The notes below the pieces were generated by a model. The model saw only the letters and a list, made by a program, of their open reading frames with translations. It searched no databases and had not been told where the DNA came from. From contig JAEUUO010000031.1 of assembly GCA_016787575.1 (NCBI GenBank), positions 1 to 64,000 of the forward strand: a DNA stretch of 64,000 bases. The letters are read 5' to 3'. Positions 45,277 through 55,223 of this stretch are shown piece after piece. The translations under genes and the position numbers were made by a program. Position 1 is the stretch's first letter; every line of letters begins with the position of its first letter. This DNA is from Saprospiraceae bacterium (GTDB taxonomy: Bacteria; Bacteroidota; Bacteroidia; Chitinophagales; Saprospiraceae).

Positions 45277-47348
45277 TAGGCTAACCAGGAAGCAAAATAG
45301 GCCAACAAACCCATATAAATAAATTGTACAATTGGCCAACGTTTCGTACGTGTTTCCTTCCACATAACTGCAAACGTGCTCATGCATTGCATTGCAAATG
45401 CATAAAACAATATCAAAGAAATAGAAGTCTTTTTATCAAAAAACAAACTGCCATCTGAACGTTTTTCTAAGGCCATGCGATCTCTTAATAAAATTTCATC
45501 ATCGTTGGATCCCAAACTGTAAATCGTTGACATCGTGCCAACAAAAACTTCGCGCGCTGCAAATGATGTCAACAATGCAATCGAAATTTTCCAATCAAAA
45601 CCCAATGGCTCAACAATCGGTTCAATAAACCGTCCGGCTTGTCCGGCAAACGAATGTTCTAATTTTCTTGCTTCGATCTCGGATAAAGTTTCTAAAGAAT
45701 CCCTACCCATCATTTTAGATTCCATCCGAACTTCCTGCTCTACTTTGTCAAATTCACCTTTCCAGGAAAAACTTGACATAAACCATAAAATAATACTGAT
45801 TAATAAAATTATTTTTCCTGCCTCAAAAACAAAACTTTTTACTTTCTCATATACAACCATCAGTACCTGTCTCATTTGAGGCAATCTGTAATCTGGTAAT
45901 TGCATAGCCAATACACTCAGTTCATCCGTCTTGACAAAATACCGGATGACCATTGCAGTTAACAAGGCCATTACGATTCCCAATGAATACAATGCCATAA
46001 ATGCTACACCCTGACTATTAAAAATCCCCATAATTTCTTTATACGGCACAACAAAACCAATCAAAGCTGTATAAACCGGAATTCGAGCTGAGCAAGGGAT
46101 CAAAGGAATTACAAACATTGTTACCAATCGGTCTCGTTGGTTGTTGATGCTGCGGGTAGACATAATCGCAGGGATTGCACATGCACCTCCGCTGATTAAA
46201 CCAACAACGGACCTACCATTTAATCCTACTTTTTTTAACAGGTGATCAAACAAATACACAACCCGCGCCATATAACCCAACTCTTCCATCCAACTAATCA
46301 GAAAAAATAAAATTGCTATTTGTGGAATGAAAACCATGACGCCACTTAAACCAGGGATAAGTCCTTTTACTATCAATTGGGAAAACAAGCCATCGCCCAA
46401 CAAATCACCTAAACTGCCTTGCAATGTCGCAAAGCCCGATTCTATCCAATCCATTGGATAACTGGCCCAGGAAAAAATAGCTTGAAAAATAAAAAACATG
46501 ATCACGGTAAAAATAGTAACCCCAACCAAAGGTTGCGTGAGCACTGCATCTATTTTATTGGTATTTTCCTTCGATCGGGTATTTTTGTTAAACTGAATTA
46601 AGGAAACCCATTCATCTATCAAATCATATCGCTCCAAAGTTTCTTCAATTTGAAGTTTTAATGAATGCTCTTTTCCAAAATAATTGTTGATTCTTGAAGA
46701 TTGAATTTTTTGTCCATAATGCTTCCACAATAAATAATTGTAGGCATTTTTAAACAAAGCATTGGACTCTAATTTTTCCAATTCGTGTTCCGGAATTGTA
46801 TATAAATTTTTCCTGGAAAGAAAAATATGCGAAAACCGAATGATGCTTTGAATTCGTTCTTTTAGAGTATCCAGATTTAAATACGATTTCGAACTAACCG
46901 GAATTATAGGACATTTTAGTTTTTGTTCTAATAATAAAGTCCACTTTTCTATCAATTCGGGTTCAGCCAAATCACAATTACTTAAACAAACAATTACCGG
47001 AAACTCTAAGTCCACTATTTGTGTAAGTAATAAAAGCTGCTTATCTAACAATAAAATATCAGCTACGTAAATGATGGCATCCGGGTGGTGAGGATCCTTC
47101 AAATCAATCAAGGCCCTGGTCAATACAAATTCATCGTAAGTATTGGAATGCAAACTGTATGCACCCGGAAAATCAATTAGCTCAATTAAGGAACCATCTT
47201 TGGCACGAATTTTACCAGATTTAGAATCAACCGTTACCCCCGGATAATTTCCAACTTTTTGATTTAGTCCGGTAAGATGATTAAAAATACTGGTCTTGCC
47301 GCTGTTGGGATTTCCAACCAAACCTATTTTATACGACTGCTCCACCAT
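45264..47348 (-). CDS. feoB: Ferrous iron transport protein B
   Basis: 694 residues. Cytosolic G domain with G1 GNPNSGKT (12-19), the PGVTVDSKSG switch, G3 DFPGAYSL and NCDL as G4, then a helical GDI region. The membrane part carries two Gate motifs (SGGACAIPAIMSTR, FAAREVFVGTMSTIY) and FVIPLIPCSARIPVY. Imports Fe(II) across the inner membrane. It overlaps feoA by 20 bases and forms an feoAB operon; no feoC. Confidence 0.95.
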   Translation of the reverse strand: MVEQSYKIGLVGNPNSGKTSIFNHLTGLNQKVGNYPGVTVDSKSGKIRAKDGSLIELIDFPGAYSLHSNTYDEFVLTRALIDLKDPHHPDAIIYVADILLLDKQLLLLTQIVDLEFPVIVCLSNCDLAEPELIEKWTLLLEQKLKCPIIPVSSKSYLNLDTLKERIQSIIRFSHIFLSRKNLYTIPEHELEKLESNALFKNAYNYLLWKHYGQKIQSSRINNYFGKEHSLKLQIEETLERYDLIDEWVSLIQFNKNTRSKENTNKIDAVLTQPLVGVTIFTVIMFFIFQAIFSWASYPMDWIESGFATLQGSLGDLLGDGLFSQLIVKGLIPGLSGVMVFIPQIAILFFLISWMEELGYMARVVYLFDHLLKKVGLNGRSVVGLISGGACAIPAIMSTRSINNQRDRLVTMFVIPLIPCSARIPVYTALIGFVVPYKEIMGIFNSQGVAFMALYSLGIVMALLTAMVIRYFVKTDELSVLAMQLPDYRLPQMRQVLMVVYEKVKSFVFEAGKIILLISIILWFMSSFSWKGEFDKVEQEVRMESKMMGRDSLETLSEIEARKLEHSFAGQAGRFIEPIVEPLGFDWKISIALLTSFAAREVFVGTMSTIYSLGSNDDEILLRDRMALEKRSDGSLFFDKKTSISLILFYAFAMQCMSTFAVMWKETRTKRWPIVQFIYMGLLAYFASWLAYHWF

Positions 47349-47559
47349 CTGTCAGCTGTTTTAATTCCAATCCAAACAATTCGTCTTCACGCAGTGCAAA
47401 ATGACAACAATCAACTTCAACATAAAAGGCTCCACCCAATAAGGCTTTTCTCTTAATTTCTAATTCCTTCCCGGGATAGATTCCAAGGGCAATTAAACGG
47501 GCAGCCAAAAACGGATCTTTAAATCCAAGAATTAGAAATTTACCTTTGGGATAGTACAT
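47329..47559 (-). CDS. feoA: Ferrous iron transport protein A (SH3-like)
   Basis: 76 residues, one FeoA/SH3-like domain: LILGFKDPFLAARLIALGIYPG, LGGAFYVEVDCCHFALREDEL. Cytosolic partner that modulates FeoB. ATG 47559 is ten bases after a strong -7 box. The stop lies inside feoB. Confidence 0.88.
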   Translation of the reverse strand: MYYPKGKFLILGFKDPFLAARLIALGIYPGKELEIKRKALLGGAFYVEVDCCHFALREDELFGLELKQLTDGGAVV

Positions 47560-47568
47560 AGTAATTTA

Positions 47569-47576
47569 CAAAAGTA
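47569..47576 (-). promoter_or_regulatory. -7 box of feoAB (TACTTTTG on the minus strand)
   Basis: CAAAAGTA on the plus strand gives TACTTTTG, matching TAnnTTTG, nine bases before the feoA ATG. The rest of the 180-base divergent gap (to 47739) is extremely AT-rich with long TA alternations (47601-47670), probably serving both feoA and the sigma-factor gene. No iron box is evident. Confidence 0.5.
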
Positions 47577-47739
47577 AGGCCTGGAAGTCTAGACTCAATT
47601 AAAATTTATATATAATTGATTATGTTATTATTATATATAGTATATTATTTAATATATATATTAAATACAATTTTAACCACATTTTCAACTTTAAAGCAGC
47701 AATTTGGCATTAAATACGTTGTATAGAGAGTAGGTTTTT

Positions 47740-48288
47740 ATGAATATAGCAATACCCATAAATCCATCTGAACAGGAGCTTATTTTGGCTTGCATTGATC
47801 GGCAATCCTGGGCACAGCAACGGATTTATGAGGAAAACTATCGGTTGATGATGACGGTATGTATGCGGTATTCAAACAGTGCAGATGATGCCTTTGATAT
47901 TTTACATGAAGGTTTTCTGAAAGTTTTTACAAACATTCGCACTTACGAAGCCGGTACATTATTGCAAGCATGGATTCGCCGAATTATGGTGAATACAGCC
48001 ATCGATTTTTATAGAAAAGAAAGTCGTCGCACTACTTCTGATCTGGATGAAGCCCGAACCTTGGCTTATTCTCATACGCATCCGATAGACTCCATGGCCG
48101 CTGAAGAAGTTATGAAAGCAGTTCAGAAACTTCCTCCAATGTATAGATCCGTTTTCAACATGTTTGTCATCGAAGGCTATTCACATAGAGAAATTGCAGA
48201 AACACTAAATATAACAGAAAGCACTTCCAGATCAAATCTGGTGAAGGCACGCACTAAATTAAAGGAATTATTACATGGCAAAATCTGA
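47740..48288 (+). CDS. ECF-type RNA polymerase sigma factor
   Basis: 182 residues. Region 2 (LMMTVCMRYSNSADDAFDIL, HEGFLKVFTNIRTYEAG, LLQAWIRRIMVNTAIDFYRK) and region 4 (LPPMYRSVFNMFVIEGYSHREIAETLNITESTSRSNL) are complete. Its 3' end overlaps the next gene by 14 bases, so sigma and anti-sigma are translationally coupled. The regulon is unknown. Confidence 0.9.
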   Translation: MNIAIPINPSEQELILACIDRQSWAQQRIYEENYRLMMTVCMRYSNSADDAFDILHEGFLKVFTNIRTYEAGTLLQAWIRRIMVNTAIDFYRKESRRTTSDLDEARTLAYSHTHPIDSMAAEEVMKAVQKLPPMYRSVFNMFVIEGYSHREIAETLNITESTSRSNLVKARTKLKELLHGKI

Positions 48289-49774
48289 ACATCCCTTTGA
48301 TCAAAATATAAAAAATATCCTGGAATCTTATTCCTCGGATTCAAAACCGGATTGGGAATTCATGCAACAAAAAATGGATGCAGCCGAAAGCGATTTGGAA
48401 TTTGATCAGAAAATCAAGCAAAGCTTGCAAAATTTACAAATTGATTCCGACCAAATAAAATGGAATCAATTTGAAGCAAAGAAAAACAGGATGCTCGAAC
48501 GAAGACGCCAAATCGTACGCGCCCGACTTATTGAGTCACTCTTGTTTTTATTATTACTATGGACTTTAGATAATATTGGCCTTACCAATATCTTACCAAT
48601 TAAAGAAAAACAAATTGATGTCTTAAGCCCTGTAGCTAAAGACAAAACGGAATCGATTCAAAAAACTTCAAATCCTTATGCTTCCAACATTGATAACGAT
48701 GCTGTATTAGCATCTGAAGAAATAAAATCTAAAGATCATTCGCAAATTACAAAATCCAGAGAAACATTTGGATTAATCCCGACATCTGAATCGTTTAAAC
48801 AAGCAATATCCCAAGTACGAATTAAAAATAATTCAACAACAGCAATTCGCCCAAACTTTTCATTACAATCAGAAGCCAGGAACTCCAGCGAAACGGAACT
48901 AGAAAACAATAAAATGCCCTTGGAACACACGGAAGCCATTATTGAAAATGTGCAAAGTCTTCCTGTGATTTATGCAGGAATACCCACAAGTTTTGAATTG
49001 ATTTTATTAAATGATTTTCCAGAGGTATTAAATGCCTTGCCAAATAAACTAATACCTGTAGCATTAAAATCTACCTGGTTAATGGCACACACAGGCCTTA
49101 TGTTAAACACCATTCAATCTCCTTCCTTCCTTGATTTTGGCAAAACCTACCAACATCAACTCAGACCGGGAATTCAGACAGCTCTGAGTTTTGGAGTAGA
49201 GGCAAAAAAATGGATGATAGAAGGTGGACTTATATACAGCCATCTCTCGTATCAACCCAATATGTCGGAAACTTTGGGAAGTTTTGAAAATGGGTATTAT
49301 AAAATTCGTTTTGACAAAATACAATCGCACATCATTTCCATTCCTGTTTTATTGCACAGACAACTTATAAGCAAAAATAATTGGAACATCAGCGCCAAAC
49401 TTGGTTTATCAATTAGCGCAGCTTTAAAAAATTATTTTACCTTAGATACCGTCAATAATTTATCCGGCACGGTTCATCAGGGAATTGCATATGGCACGAA
49501 GGACAATTCAGTACTCAATACACGGGTACGCAATGACTCCAATCAAGGCTTATTAGATGGCGGCACCTTTGGTGTAAATTCATTTGCCAACGTTGTAACA
49601 GGTATTCGCATGAATCATCAATTGAATGCAAAACTAAATCTCTACACTGAAATTGAACTAAATGCTATGTTAGGTCCGAAAAAAATTGGCAATACGCCTA
49701 ACGGCTTTGGCCCAAATTCAGATCGAATCATTGCCAGCAATTTCAACATCGGAATTGCTTATAAATTAAAATAA
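48275..49774 (+). CDS. Anti-sigma-like membrane protein with C-terminal outer-membrane-barrel-like domain
   Basis: 499 residues. The cytosolic N-terminus (about 1-85) has two similar helical repeats, each with a W plus D/E pattern (PDWEFMQQKMDAAESDLEFDQ, IKWNQFEAKKN). One TM helix lies at about 90-106 (ESLLFLLLLWTLDNIGL), then a long low-complexity periplasmic linker to about 240. The last 240 residues alternate like a beta barrel (LMAHTGLMLN, ALSFGVEAKKWMIEGGLIYS, RIIASNFNIGIAYKLK). It presumably binds the coupled ECF sigma factor. Joining a TM anti-sigma segment to a barrel-like domain is odd. Confidence 0.65.
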   Translation: MAKSEHPFDQNIKNILESYSSDSKPDWEFMQQKMDAAESDLEFDQKIKQSLQNLQIDSDQIKWNQFEAKKNRMLERRRQIVRARLIESLLFLLLLWTLDNIGLTNILPIKEKQIDVLSPVAKDKTESIQKTSNPYASNIDNDAVLASEEIKSKDHSQITKSRETFGLIPTSESFKQAISQVRIKNNSTTAIRPNFSLQSEARNSSETELENNKMPLEHTEAIIENVQSLPVIYAGIPTSFELILLNDFPEVLNALPNKLIPVALKSTWLMAHTGLMLNTIQSPSFLDFGKTYQHQLRPGIQTALSFGVEAKKWMIEGGLIYSHLSYQPNMSETLGSFENGYYKIRFDKIQSHIISIPVLLHRQLISKNNWNISAKLGLSISAALKNYFTLDTVNNLSGTVHQGIAYGTKDNSVLNTRVRNDSNQGLLDGGTFGVNSFANVVTGIRMNHQLNAKLNLYTEIELNAMLGPKKIGNTPNGFGPNSDRIIASNFNIGIAYKLK

Positions 49775-49785
49775 GGGGAATTGGT

Positions 49786-51345
49786 TTATTTTGACTTCAC
49801 TATTTCCAAAATCTGTTTTTGGTTTCCAGAAATAATTAAAACATAATAGCTGCCACTTGGTATATCTGGGTTCAGCTTACAAATAAGTTTATGTTCACCA
49901 TGAGCAAGCTGGTAGTTTGTGAATAAAGATTGCAGTTTTTTACCTTCTGCATTTATTAAATCAATGGAAAGGGTTTTGTTTTCCTTCAAATTAAAATTTA
50001 ATACAAAATAATCAAGTACCGGATTTGGAACAATGCGCGCAGCCTCCAAAATGGATTCATATTCATTCGTATTGATTACAAGACCAGAAGTATATCTTGC
50101 AACTGCAAAATCCAAATTCGTCCCATTTTCAGCTTCTCCGGCAATTACAATTTTACCATCAGCTTGTATGGCTATTGCATAAGCCACATCTTCGCTCATC
50201 AAATTACCCATTGGTGTAATGACACTTCCATCACCGCTAAACGTCTTATCCAAAATACCCGCCTCTGTAAATCGTGCCAATCCAAAATCAGCATCAGTTG
50301 AAGGTTGGGCTGCTTCGCCTGTTACTAAAATTTTCCCATCTGTTTGCAGCATCATGGCATATCCTTCATCATATCGTGTTCCAATCCCTTGCACAACAAT
50401 ACCATCCGTATTAAAACTTTTATCCAAACTGCCATCTGGTAAAAATCGAACCAATGCAAAATCATCTCCTGTATTATTAAATGTAAATCCAGAAACGACA
50501 ATCTTCTGATCTTGTTGAACTACAACTGAAAATGCACGCTCCCAATTCGGGCCAATATCCGTAATCGTCTTTCCATCCTGGCTAAAACCAGGATCAGGTT
50601 TGCCATCAGCCATCAATCGAATTGTTGCAAAATCAGTGTTAAAATCTGCACCTGTATACCCTGTCATTACTATTTTCCCATCCGATTGAATGGCAATTGC
50701 GCGTCCATAATCAGGCCCAGCTCCAACACTTATTGTTGTTTTTCCATCCAAATCAAAGGCAGCATCCGGTAAGCCATTCATCAGTAAAACTGCAACAGCA
50801 AATTCTTCCTGACTATTCGTTATTGAGCTTCCTCCCAAATAAATTTTATCATTGTATACAGCCATTGAATAACAGTAATCATCTGTGCCACTAAAATCTA
50901 CAGTTGCCTTTCCATCCCCACTAAATGTGTTCAGCAATTTGCCATCAGAACTTAACAGAACAATTGCAAAATCAATTGAATTCCCAACCGATGCATACCC
51001 ACTAATTAATAGCGTACCATTCGCTAATACAACAACAGCTCTGGCTTCATCGTTTCCGCCTGCTATATCTAAGATTAATTTACCATCACCACTGAAACTA
51101 TTGTCCAAACTTCCATCTGCATTGTAGCGCACAATTGCAAAATCAGTATTTGCGTTATTTTCAGATGTTCCAACAAGCACGATTTTCCCATTTGACTGGC
51201 AAGCAATTCCATATGCCTGATCATTTCCATTCCCGACTGCAGTTATTAATTTTCCATCTCCTGAAAACGTTTGGTCTAACACACCAGCCTGTGCAAAAAA
51301 CATCAAAGGCATCATTAGCAAACATATCAAAGCAATAAATTTCAT
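49786..51345 (-). CDS. Secreted delta-60 repeat (DUF5122) beta-propeller protein with T9SS type A tail
   Basis: 519 residues. Signal peptide (FIALICLLMMPLMFFAQA), then seven to eight repeats of about 52 residues built on S-G-D-G-K ... A-x-x-Q-x-D-G-K-I-x-x-x-G ... FAx-x-R(F/Y), the delta-60 repeat that forms a propeller. The last 90 residues are a T9SS type A domain (ARIVPNPVLDYFVLNF ... LNPDIPSGSYYVLII). Cell-surface or secreted; ligand unknown. Convergent with the anti-sigma gene, 11 bases away. Confidence 0.87.
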   Translation of the reverse strand: MKFIALICLLMMPLMFFAQAGVLDQTFSGDGKLITAVGNGNDQAYGIACQSNGKIVLVGTSENNANTDFAIVRYNADGSLDNSFSGDGKLILDIAGGNDEARAVVVLANGTLLISGYASVGNSIDFAIVLLSSDGKLLNTFSGDGKATVDFSGTDDYCYSMAVYNDKIYLGGSSITNSQEEFAVAVLLMNGLPDAAFDLDGKTTISVGAGPDYGRAIAIQSDGKIVMTGYTGADFNTDFATIRLMADGKPDPGFSQDGKTITDIGPNWERAFSVVVQQDQKIVVSGFTFNNTGDDFALVRFLPDGSLDKSFNTDGIVVQGIGTRYDEGYAMMLQTDGKILVTGEAAQPSTDADFGLARFTEAGILDKTFSGDGSVITPMGNLMSEDVAYAIAIQADGKIVIAGEAENGTNLDFAVARYTSGLVINTNEYESILEAARIVPNPVLDYFVLNFNLKENKTLSIDLINAEGKKLQSLFTNYQLAHGEHKLICKLNPDIPSGSYYVLIISGNQKQILEIVKSK

Positions 51346-51356
51346 TTTTACAAAAT

Positions 51357-53774
51357 CTATTTTTTAATAAATTGAGTAGCCGATAGTATTTTTCCAGAAT
51401 TATTAAATGTTTGCAAAACGTAGGACCCACTTATTAAATGTGATATGTCAATGGTATCGTAAAAATCACATTCAACAACACTTTTTCCGCTACGGTCAAT
51501 AATTTCACACCTGCTTATTTCTTTGGTTTGTTCTCCAACAACATGGATTTTATCTGTTGCAGGATTTGGAAATACATTAAATAATCGCTCATTGAAATCT
51601 TGATTAGCAACTGAAACATGATAGCCATGTGCCAATGCATAATCACCTGCAATTAATTTTGTAATCCTCACAAAGCCTCTTTTATCTGTTGGGTTTACGA
51701 TTAATTTGTTATAATCTGAATATTCCCTCCAGGGCTCTGTCCAGTCTTTTCTATAAACCAAAATCAAACTATCTTCTGACTTATATAAAATATCACTGTC
51801 AATACTTTGAGTATCAATTCCATTGTATTCAATCCGACCATCCATTGCAAGTCTGCCATGATTTATAGTGTGCACCTGCCAAAAATGATTGGTAGATATT
51901 TTATCAATATTTATTGCCTTGCGATCTGCATCCGGAGCAACCAAATGATGGACAATATTTACATAACTGCTATCACTTATATCCCCAACATTCACAGTAA
52001 TCGCAGTATATGGCAAATTGGCAGTGCCGGACTTATTTAAAAGTGCATGACTTTGTAAACTTGCCAGATTCAAATCTTGATCTTCATTTATTAATACAAA
52101 CGATGGACTGTATCCATCAGGAAGCAAAACGTTAAAACCGTAAGACGCTCCGCTAACTTTTTGCTTGATTAACTGCTTTTCAAGTTTTTGATCGTACATA
52201 GAAAAAGTCAAAGGCACTTCACGGTATAAATGATTTGCATGGTAAGATTTTTGTTTCACCTGGATGTAGGCATAATGCTGCCCATTCATATCATATACCT
52301 TAAAAGAATCGATATAAAATGTACAATATCCAGGGTTAAAAATATAATCGTCAAAATAAGCAGTCATATCGACTCCACTGTTCCTATTTAAAAAATCTCT
52401 GAATTCATACGCATTCATTGATTTTCCATTGAGGCTATCAAAAATCATCGTACATACATTACGGTAACGGGTATCACCCAAATAACCACGCATGTTGTGA
52501 ATCATTGCAGCTCCTTTCCGATATGTGGTTGTCCCATAAGTTTGATCGTACGGCATGGGTGACAAGGGTAAAAATCCGCCATCATTTTTATGTGCGTTAA
52601 ATAAAATATTGGATAAATTGGATTTAACGGTTTCTATAAACTCATCTTTGCCGTATGCCTTTTCAATAAATAAATGGCTTGCATATTCTGCATTGCCTTC
52701 TTTAATCCACATATCGCGTGCATCATCCAAAGTAGTAACATCTCCCCACCAGTGATGCCCGTATTCATGTGCATACAATTTTTCATTTTGAATCAAGGTA
52801 CCATTCTGAATGGTGCTTACCGGATAAGCAACATTCGTGGGATGCTCCATGGCTCCTTGTGTAGTTGCCACAAAACCAACCCGCTCAAAACGGTATGCGC
52901 CAAACCAATATTCAAATGCATCTATTGCTGTACCAATTTTAGCAAAATTGGTTTTCATTTTTTCGAGATCCGGTGATTTCGATATCAGCTCAATAGGTAT
53001 TTTAGAATTCAATCCCTGATGCTCACTTTTTGCAACTACATAATTGGCTGCGGCGATCCCAGACAAATAAGTAGTAATAGGGGTATTCATCCGGTAATGT
53101 CTTTTAACTTGTTTGGTTCCAACGGGTTCCTCTGAAATAAAAGTACCGACACAATATGCAGGTTTGTCGGAAGTTGATGTTACTATATAATCATAGGTAG
53201 TGCGTTCAACAAAATTATCAAAACAAGGAAACCACACCTTTCCAAAATTTGGAGGAGTGGTTGAGAGGCCAATCCCTAAATTATAGATATAATCGTCTAC
53301 AAAATAAAATCCTCCCCAAACCGGATCACGAACTGGGATGCCATGATAATAAACAACAAGTTCGTCTTCAAAATTTATTGGAAGCGCGGTACCGAAAAAT
53401 GCGGTTATTAAATCATTGGTATAATTAAATACTATTGGAGTTCCATGGTATAAAACGGAATCCACAGTCAGCTGCTTTAAATCCAATTGAATCCATTGGA
53501 GTTGGTCCATTTTAGTTTTAAATCGAACTGTTGTATTTGCCGAAATGCTTTTACCTGAATAATTGCTGACATCTATGGAGATTGCATAATTTAAAATATC
53601 AAAACTATCGCTTCGGAGATTCGAATTTAACAAGGCTTGTAATTCAGCTTCACTTGGCTTGGAACGCAACAAGGCATGTGCACTAGCGTTGTGACAAGGA
53701 ATAAAATCATCAGGTTGCGCCGAAAGCAAAAAGCTTAACAATAAAAAAGAGCATGAACAAAAAAATGTTTTCAT
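51357..53774 (-). CDS. Secreted M1-family aminopeptidase with T9SS type A tail
   Basis: 805 residues from ATG 53774 (MKTFFCSCSFLLLSFLLSAQ signal peptide). A longer reading to 53813 overlaps the MFS gene and misplaces the signal. The zinc site is HEYGH (336-340) followed 18 residues later by Glu in WIKEGNAEY. The exopeptidase motif reads GAMEHP instead of GAMEN, a change also seen in other M1 relatives. The C-terminal 85 residues (LFNVFPNPATDKIHVVG ... ISGSYVLQTF) are a T9SS type A sorting domain. It would release N-terminal amino acids from peptides at the cell surface or in the medium. Confidence 0.88.
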   Translation of the reverse strand: MKTFFCSCSFLLLSFLLSAQPDDFIPCHNASAHALLRSKPSEAELQALLNSNLRSDSFDILNYAISIDVSNYSGKSISANTTVRFKTKMDQLQWIQLDLKQLTVDSVLYHGTPIVFNYTNDLITAFFGTALPINFEDELVVYYHGIPVRDPVWGGFYFVDDYIYNLGIGLSTTPPNFGKVWFPCFDNFVERTTYDYIVTSTSDKPAYCVGTFISEEPVGTKQVKRHYRMNTPITTYLSGIAAANYVVAKSEHQGLNSKIPIELISKSPDLEKMKTNFAKIGTAIDAFEYWFGAYRFERVGFVATTQGAMEHPTNVAYPVSTIQNGTLIQNEKLYAHEYGHHWWGDVTTLDDARDMWIKEGNAEYASHLFIEKAYGKDEFIETVKSNLSNILFNAHKNDGGFLPLSPMPYDQTYGTTTYRKGAAMIHNMRGYLGDTRYRNVCTMIFDSLNGKSMNAYEFRDFLNRNSGVDMTAYFDDYIFNPGYCTFYIDSFKVYDMNGQHYAYIQVKQKSYHANHLYREVPLTFSMYDQKLEKQLIKQKVSGASYGFNVLLPDGYSPSFVLINEDQDLNLASLQSHALLNKSGTANLPYTAITVNVGDISDSSYVNIVHHLVAPDADRKAINIDKISTNHFWQVHTINHGRLAMDGRIEYNGIDTQSIDSDILYKSEDSLILVYRKDWTEPWREYSDYNKLIVNPTDKRGFVRITKLIAGDYALAHGYHVSVANQDFNERLFNVFPNPATDKIHVVGEQTKEISRCEIIDRSGKSVVECDFYDTIDISHLISGSYVLQTFNNSGKILSATQFIKK

Positions 53775-53781
53775 ATAAAAT

Positions 53782-55005
53782 TTAAGTATGAATTCTGGAT
53801 AAAGGTTTAACAATAAAAATAATTCCTGCCAACACTAATATGCTAGCCATCAGAAACGAGGCTCCTGGAAAATAGATCGGATGATTTAAATTGGTAAAAT
53901 AACCAAACAAGGTGGTCATCAATAATGGGCCAATGATTGCAGTAAAACTCATCAATCCCATCAATCCGCCCTGCAATTCACCCTGTGCATTTTGAGGTAC
54001 CTGATTTGACATCAATCCTTGGATAGCAGGACCGGACAATCCACTAAATGAAAATGGAACCGTAATAGCAAACATTGCCCAACCCGTAGGTGCGAAAGCA
54101 AAAGCCAAATACCCAAACATTGCTATGAACAAGGCAAATAAAATCGCATGCTTGTTTCCAAATTTTGGAATTAATATTCTGCTCAATCCGCCTTGAACGA
54201 TAGCTGCCATCAATCCAACAACAGACAAGGAGATGCCAATCATCTTAGCATCCCATTTAAATTTTTCAATGGTGTAAAAAGACCAGGTACTTTGCAGTGC
54301 ATAATGAGCTACATAAACCAAAAACAAACTCAATAAAAATCCTTTTACAATCGGATAACTAAACAATACACGCATGGTACCTAAAGGATTGGCGCGCTTC
54401 CAATCAAATGCCCTTCGGTTTTCAGGTTTTAAAGACTCCGGGAGTACAAAAATTCCAAACATCATATTTAATAATGCCAAAGCTGCAGAACCAAAAAACG
54501 GAATGCGCAGTCCATAATTTCCCAACAAGGCACCAATTGCTGGTCCAATGATAAATCCCAAGCCAAAAGCGGCTCCTATCAATCCAAAATTCTGAGCTCG
54601 TTTTTCGGGAGGACTTACGTCTGCAATAAATGAACCTGCAGTAGAAAAGGAAGACCCCGTAATACCAGCAATGATCCGTCCGATAAATAACCAGATAATA
54701 TTAGGTGCAAAGCCTTGTAATAAATAATCCAGTCCAAAGCCAAATAATGAAAAAAGCAATACAGGTCTTCGGCCATATCGGTCACTTAAGCCCCCCATAA
54801 TTGGGGCAAATAAAAATAACATCAAGGAAAAAGAAGAGCCCATGTATCCCGCAATTCTGCTGGCATCGCTTAGGTGATATCCTGAAAGTTCTTGAATCAA
54901 CTGAGGCAAAACCGGAATAACAATTCCCAAGCCGGTAACATCTATCAATACGGTCAGGAAAATAAAACCAAGTGCCTTGTTAAGGGATTTTTGTTCTGTT
55001 GCCAT
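53782..55005 (-). CDS. MFS transporter, Tet (TCR) family
   Basis: 407 residues, 12 TM helices. N-terminal FIFLTVLIDVTGLGIVIPVLP, motif A GGLSDRYGRRPVLL in loop 2-3 and a motif C-like GAAFGLGFIIGPAIGALLG are as in TetA-type drug/H+ antiporters. Homologues are often plain multidrug or unknown exporters, so tetracycline resistance should not be assumed. It ends seven bases before the aminopeptidase ATG, so an operon is likely. Confidence 0.85.
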   Translation of the reverse strand: MATEQKSLNKALGFIFLTVLIDVTGLGIVIPVLPQLIQELSGYHLSDASRIAGYMGSSFSLMLFLFAPIMGGLSDRYGRRPVLLFSLFGFGLDYLLQGFAPNIIWLFIGRIIAGITGSSFSTAGSFIADVSPPEKRAQNFGLIGAAFGLGFIIGPAIGALLGNYGLRIPFFGSAALALLNMMFGIFVLPESLKPENRRAFDWKRANPLGTMRVLFSYPIVKGFLLSLFLVYVAHYALQSTWSFYTIEKFKWDAKMIGISLSVVGLMAAIVQGGLSRILIPKFGNKHAILFALFIAMFGYLAFAFAPTGWAMFAITVPFSFSGLSGPAIQGLMSNQVPQNAQGELQGGLMGLMSFTAIIGPLLMTTLFGYFTNLNHPIYFPGASFLMASILVLAGIIFIVKPLSRIHT

Positions 55006-55223
55006 CCAATTAAATATGGTCCGCTAAGATACAGAAGAAACTGGATTGGATTAATGGTTAGGATTCAAAGAGGAGACGATAGCTTGAAAGTCTGAATGTT
55101 TTTGGGTATTTATTTCACTTCAGACTTAAGATTATAGACCAAACAGTGTTTTTCGGTTTTTTCTTTTTCCTTCAGACTGTAGACATAAAAGCATTCCAGC
55201 TTATCCGCTTGCTCGACAACTGC

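Noticed and set aside
53782..55005. Tetracycline-resistance gene
   Set aside because: The MFS Tet-family motifs are shared with many unrelated drug exporters; sequence alone does not support that phenotype.
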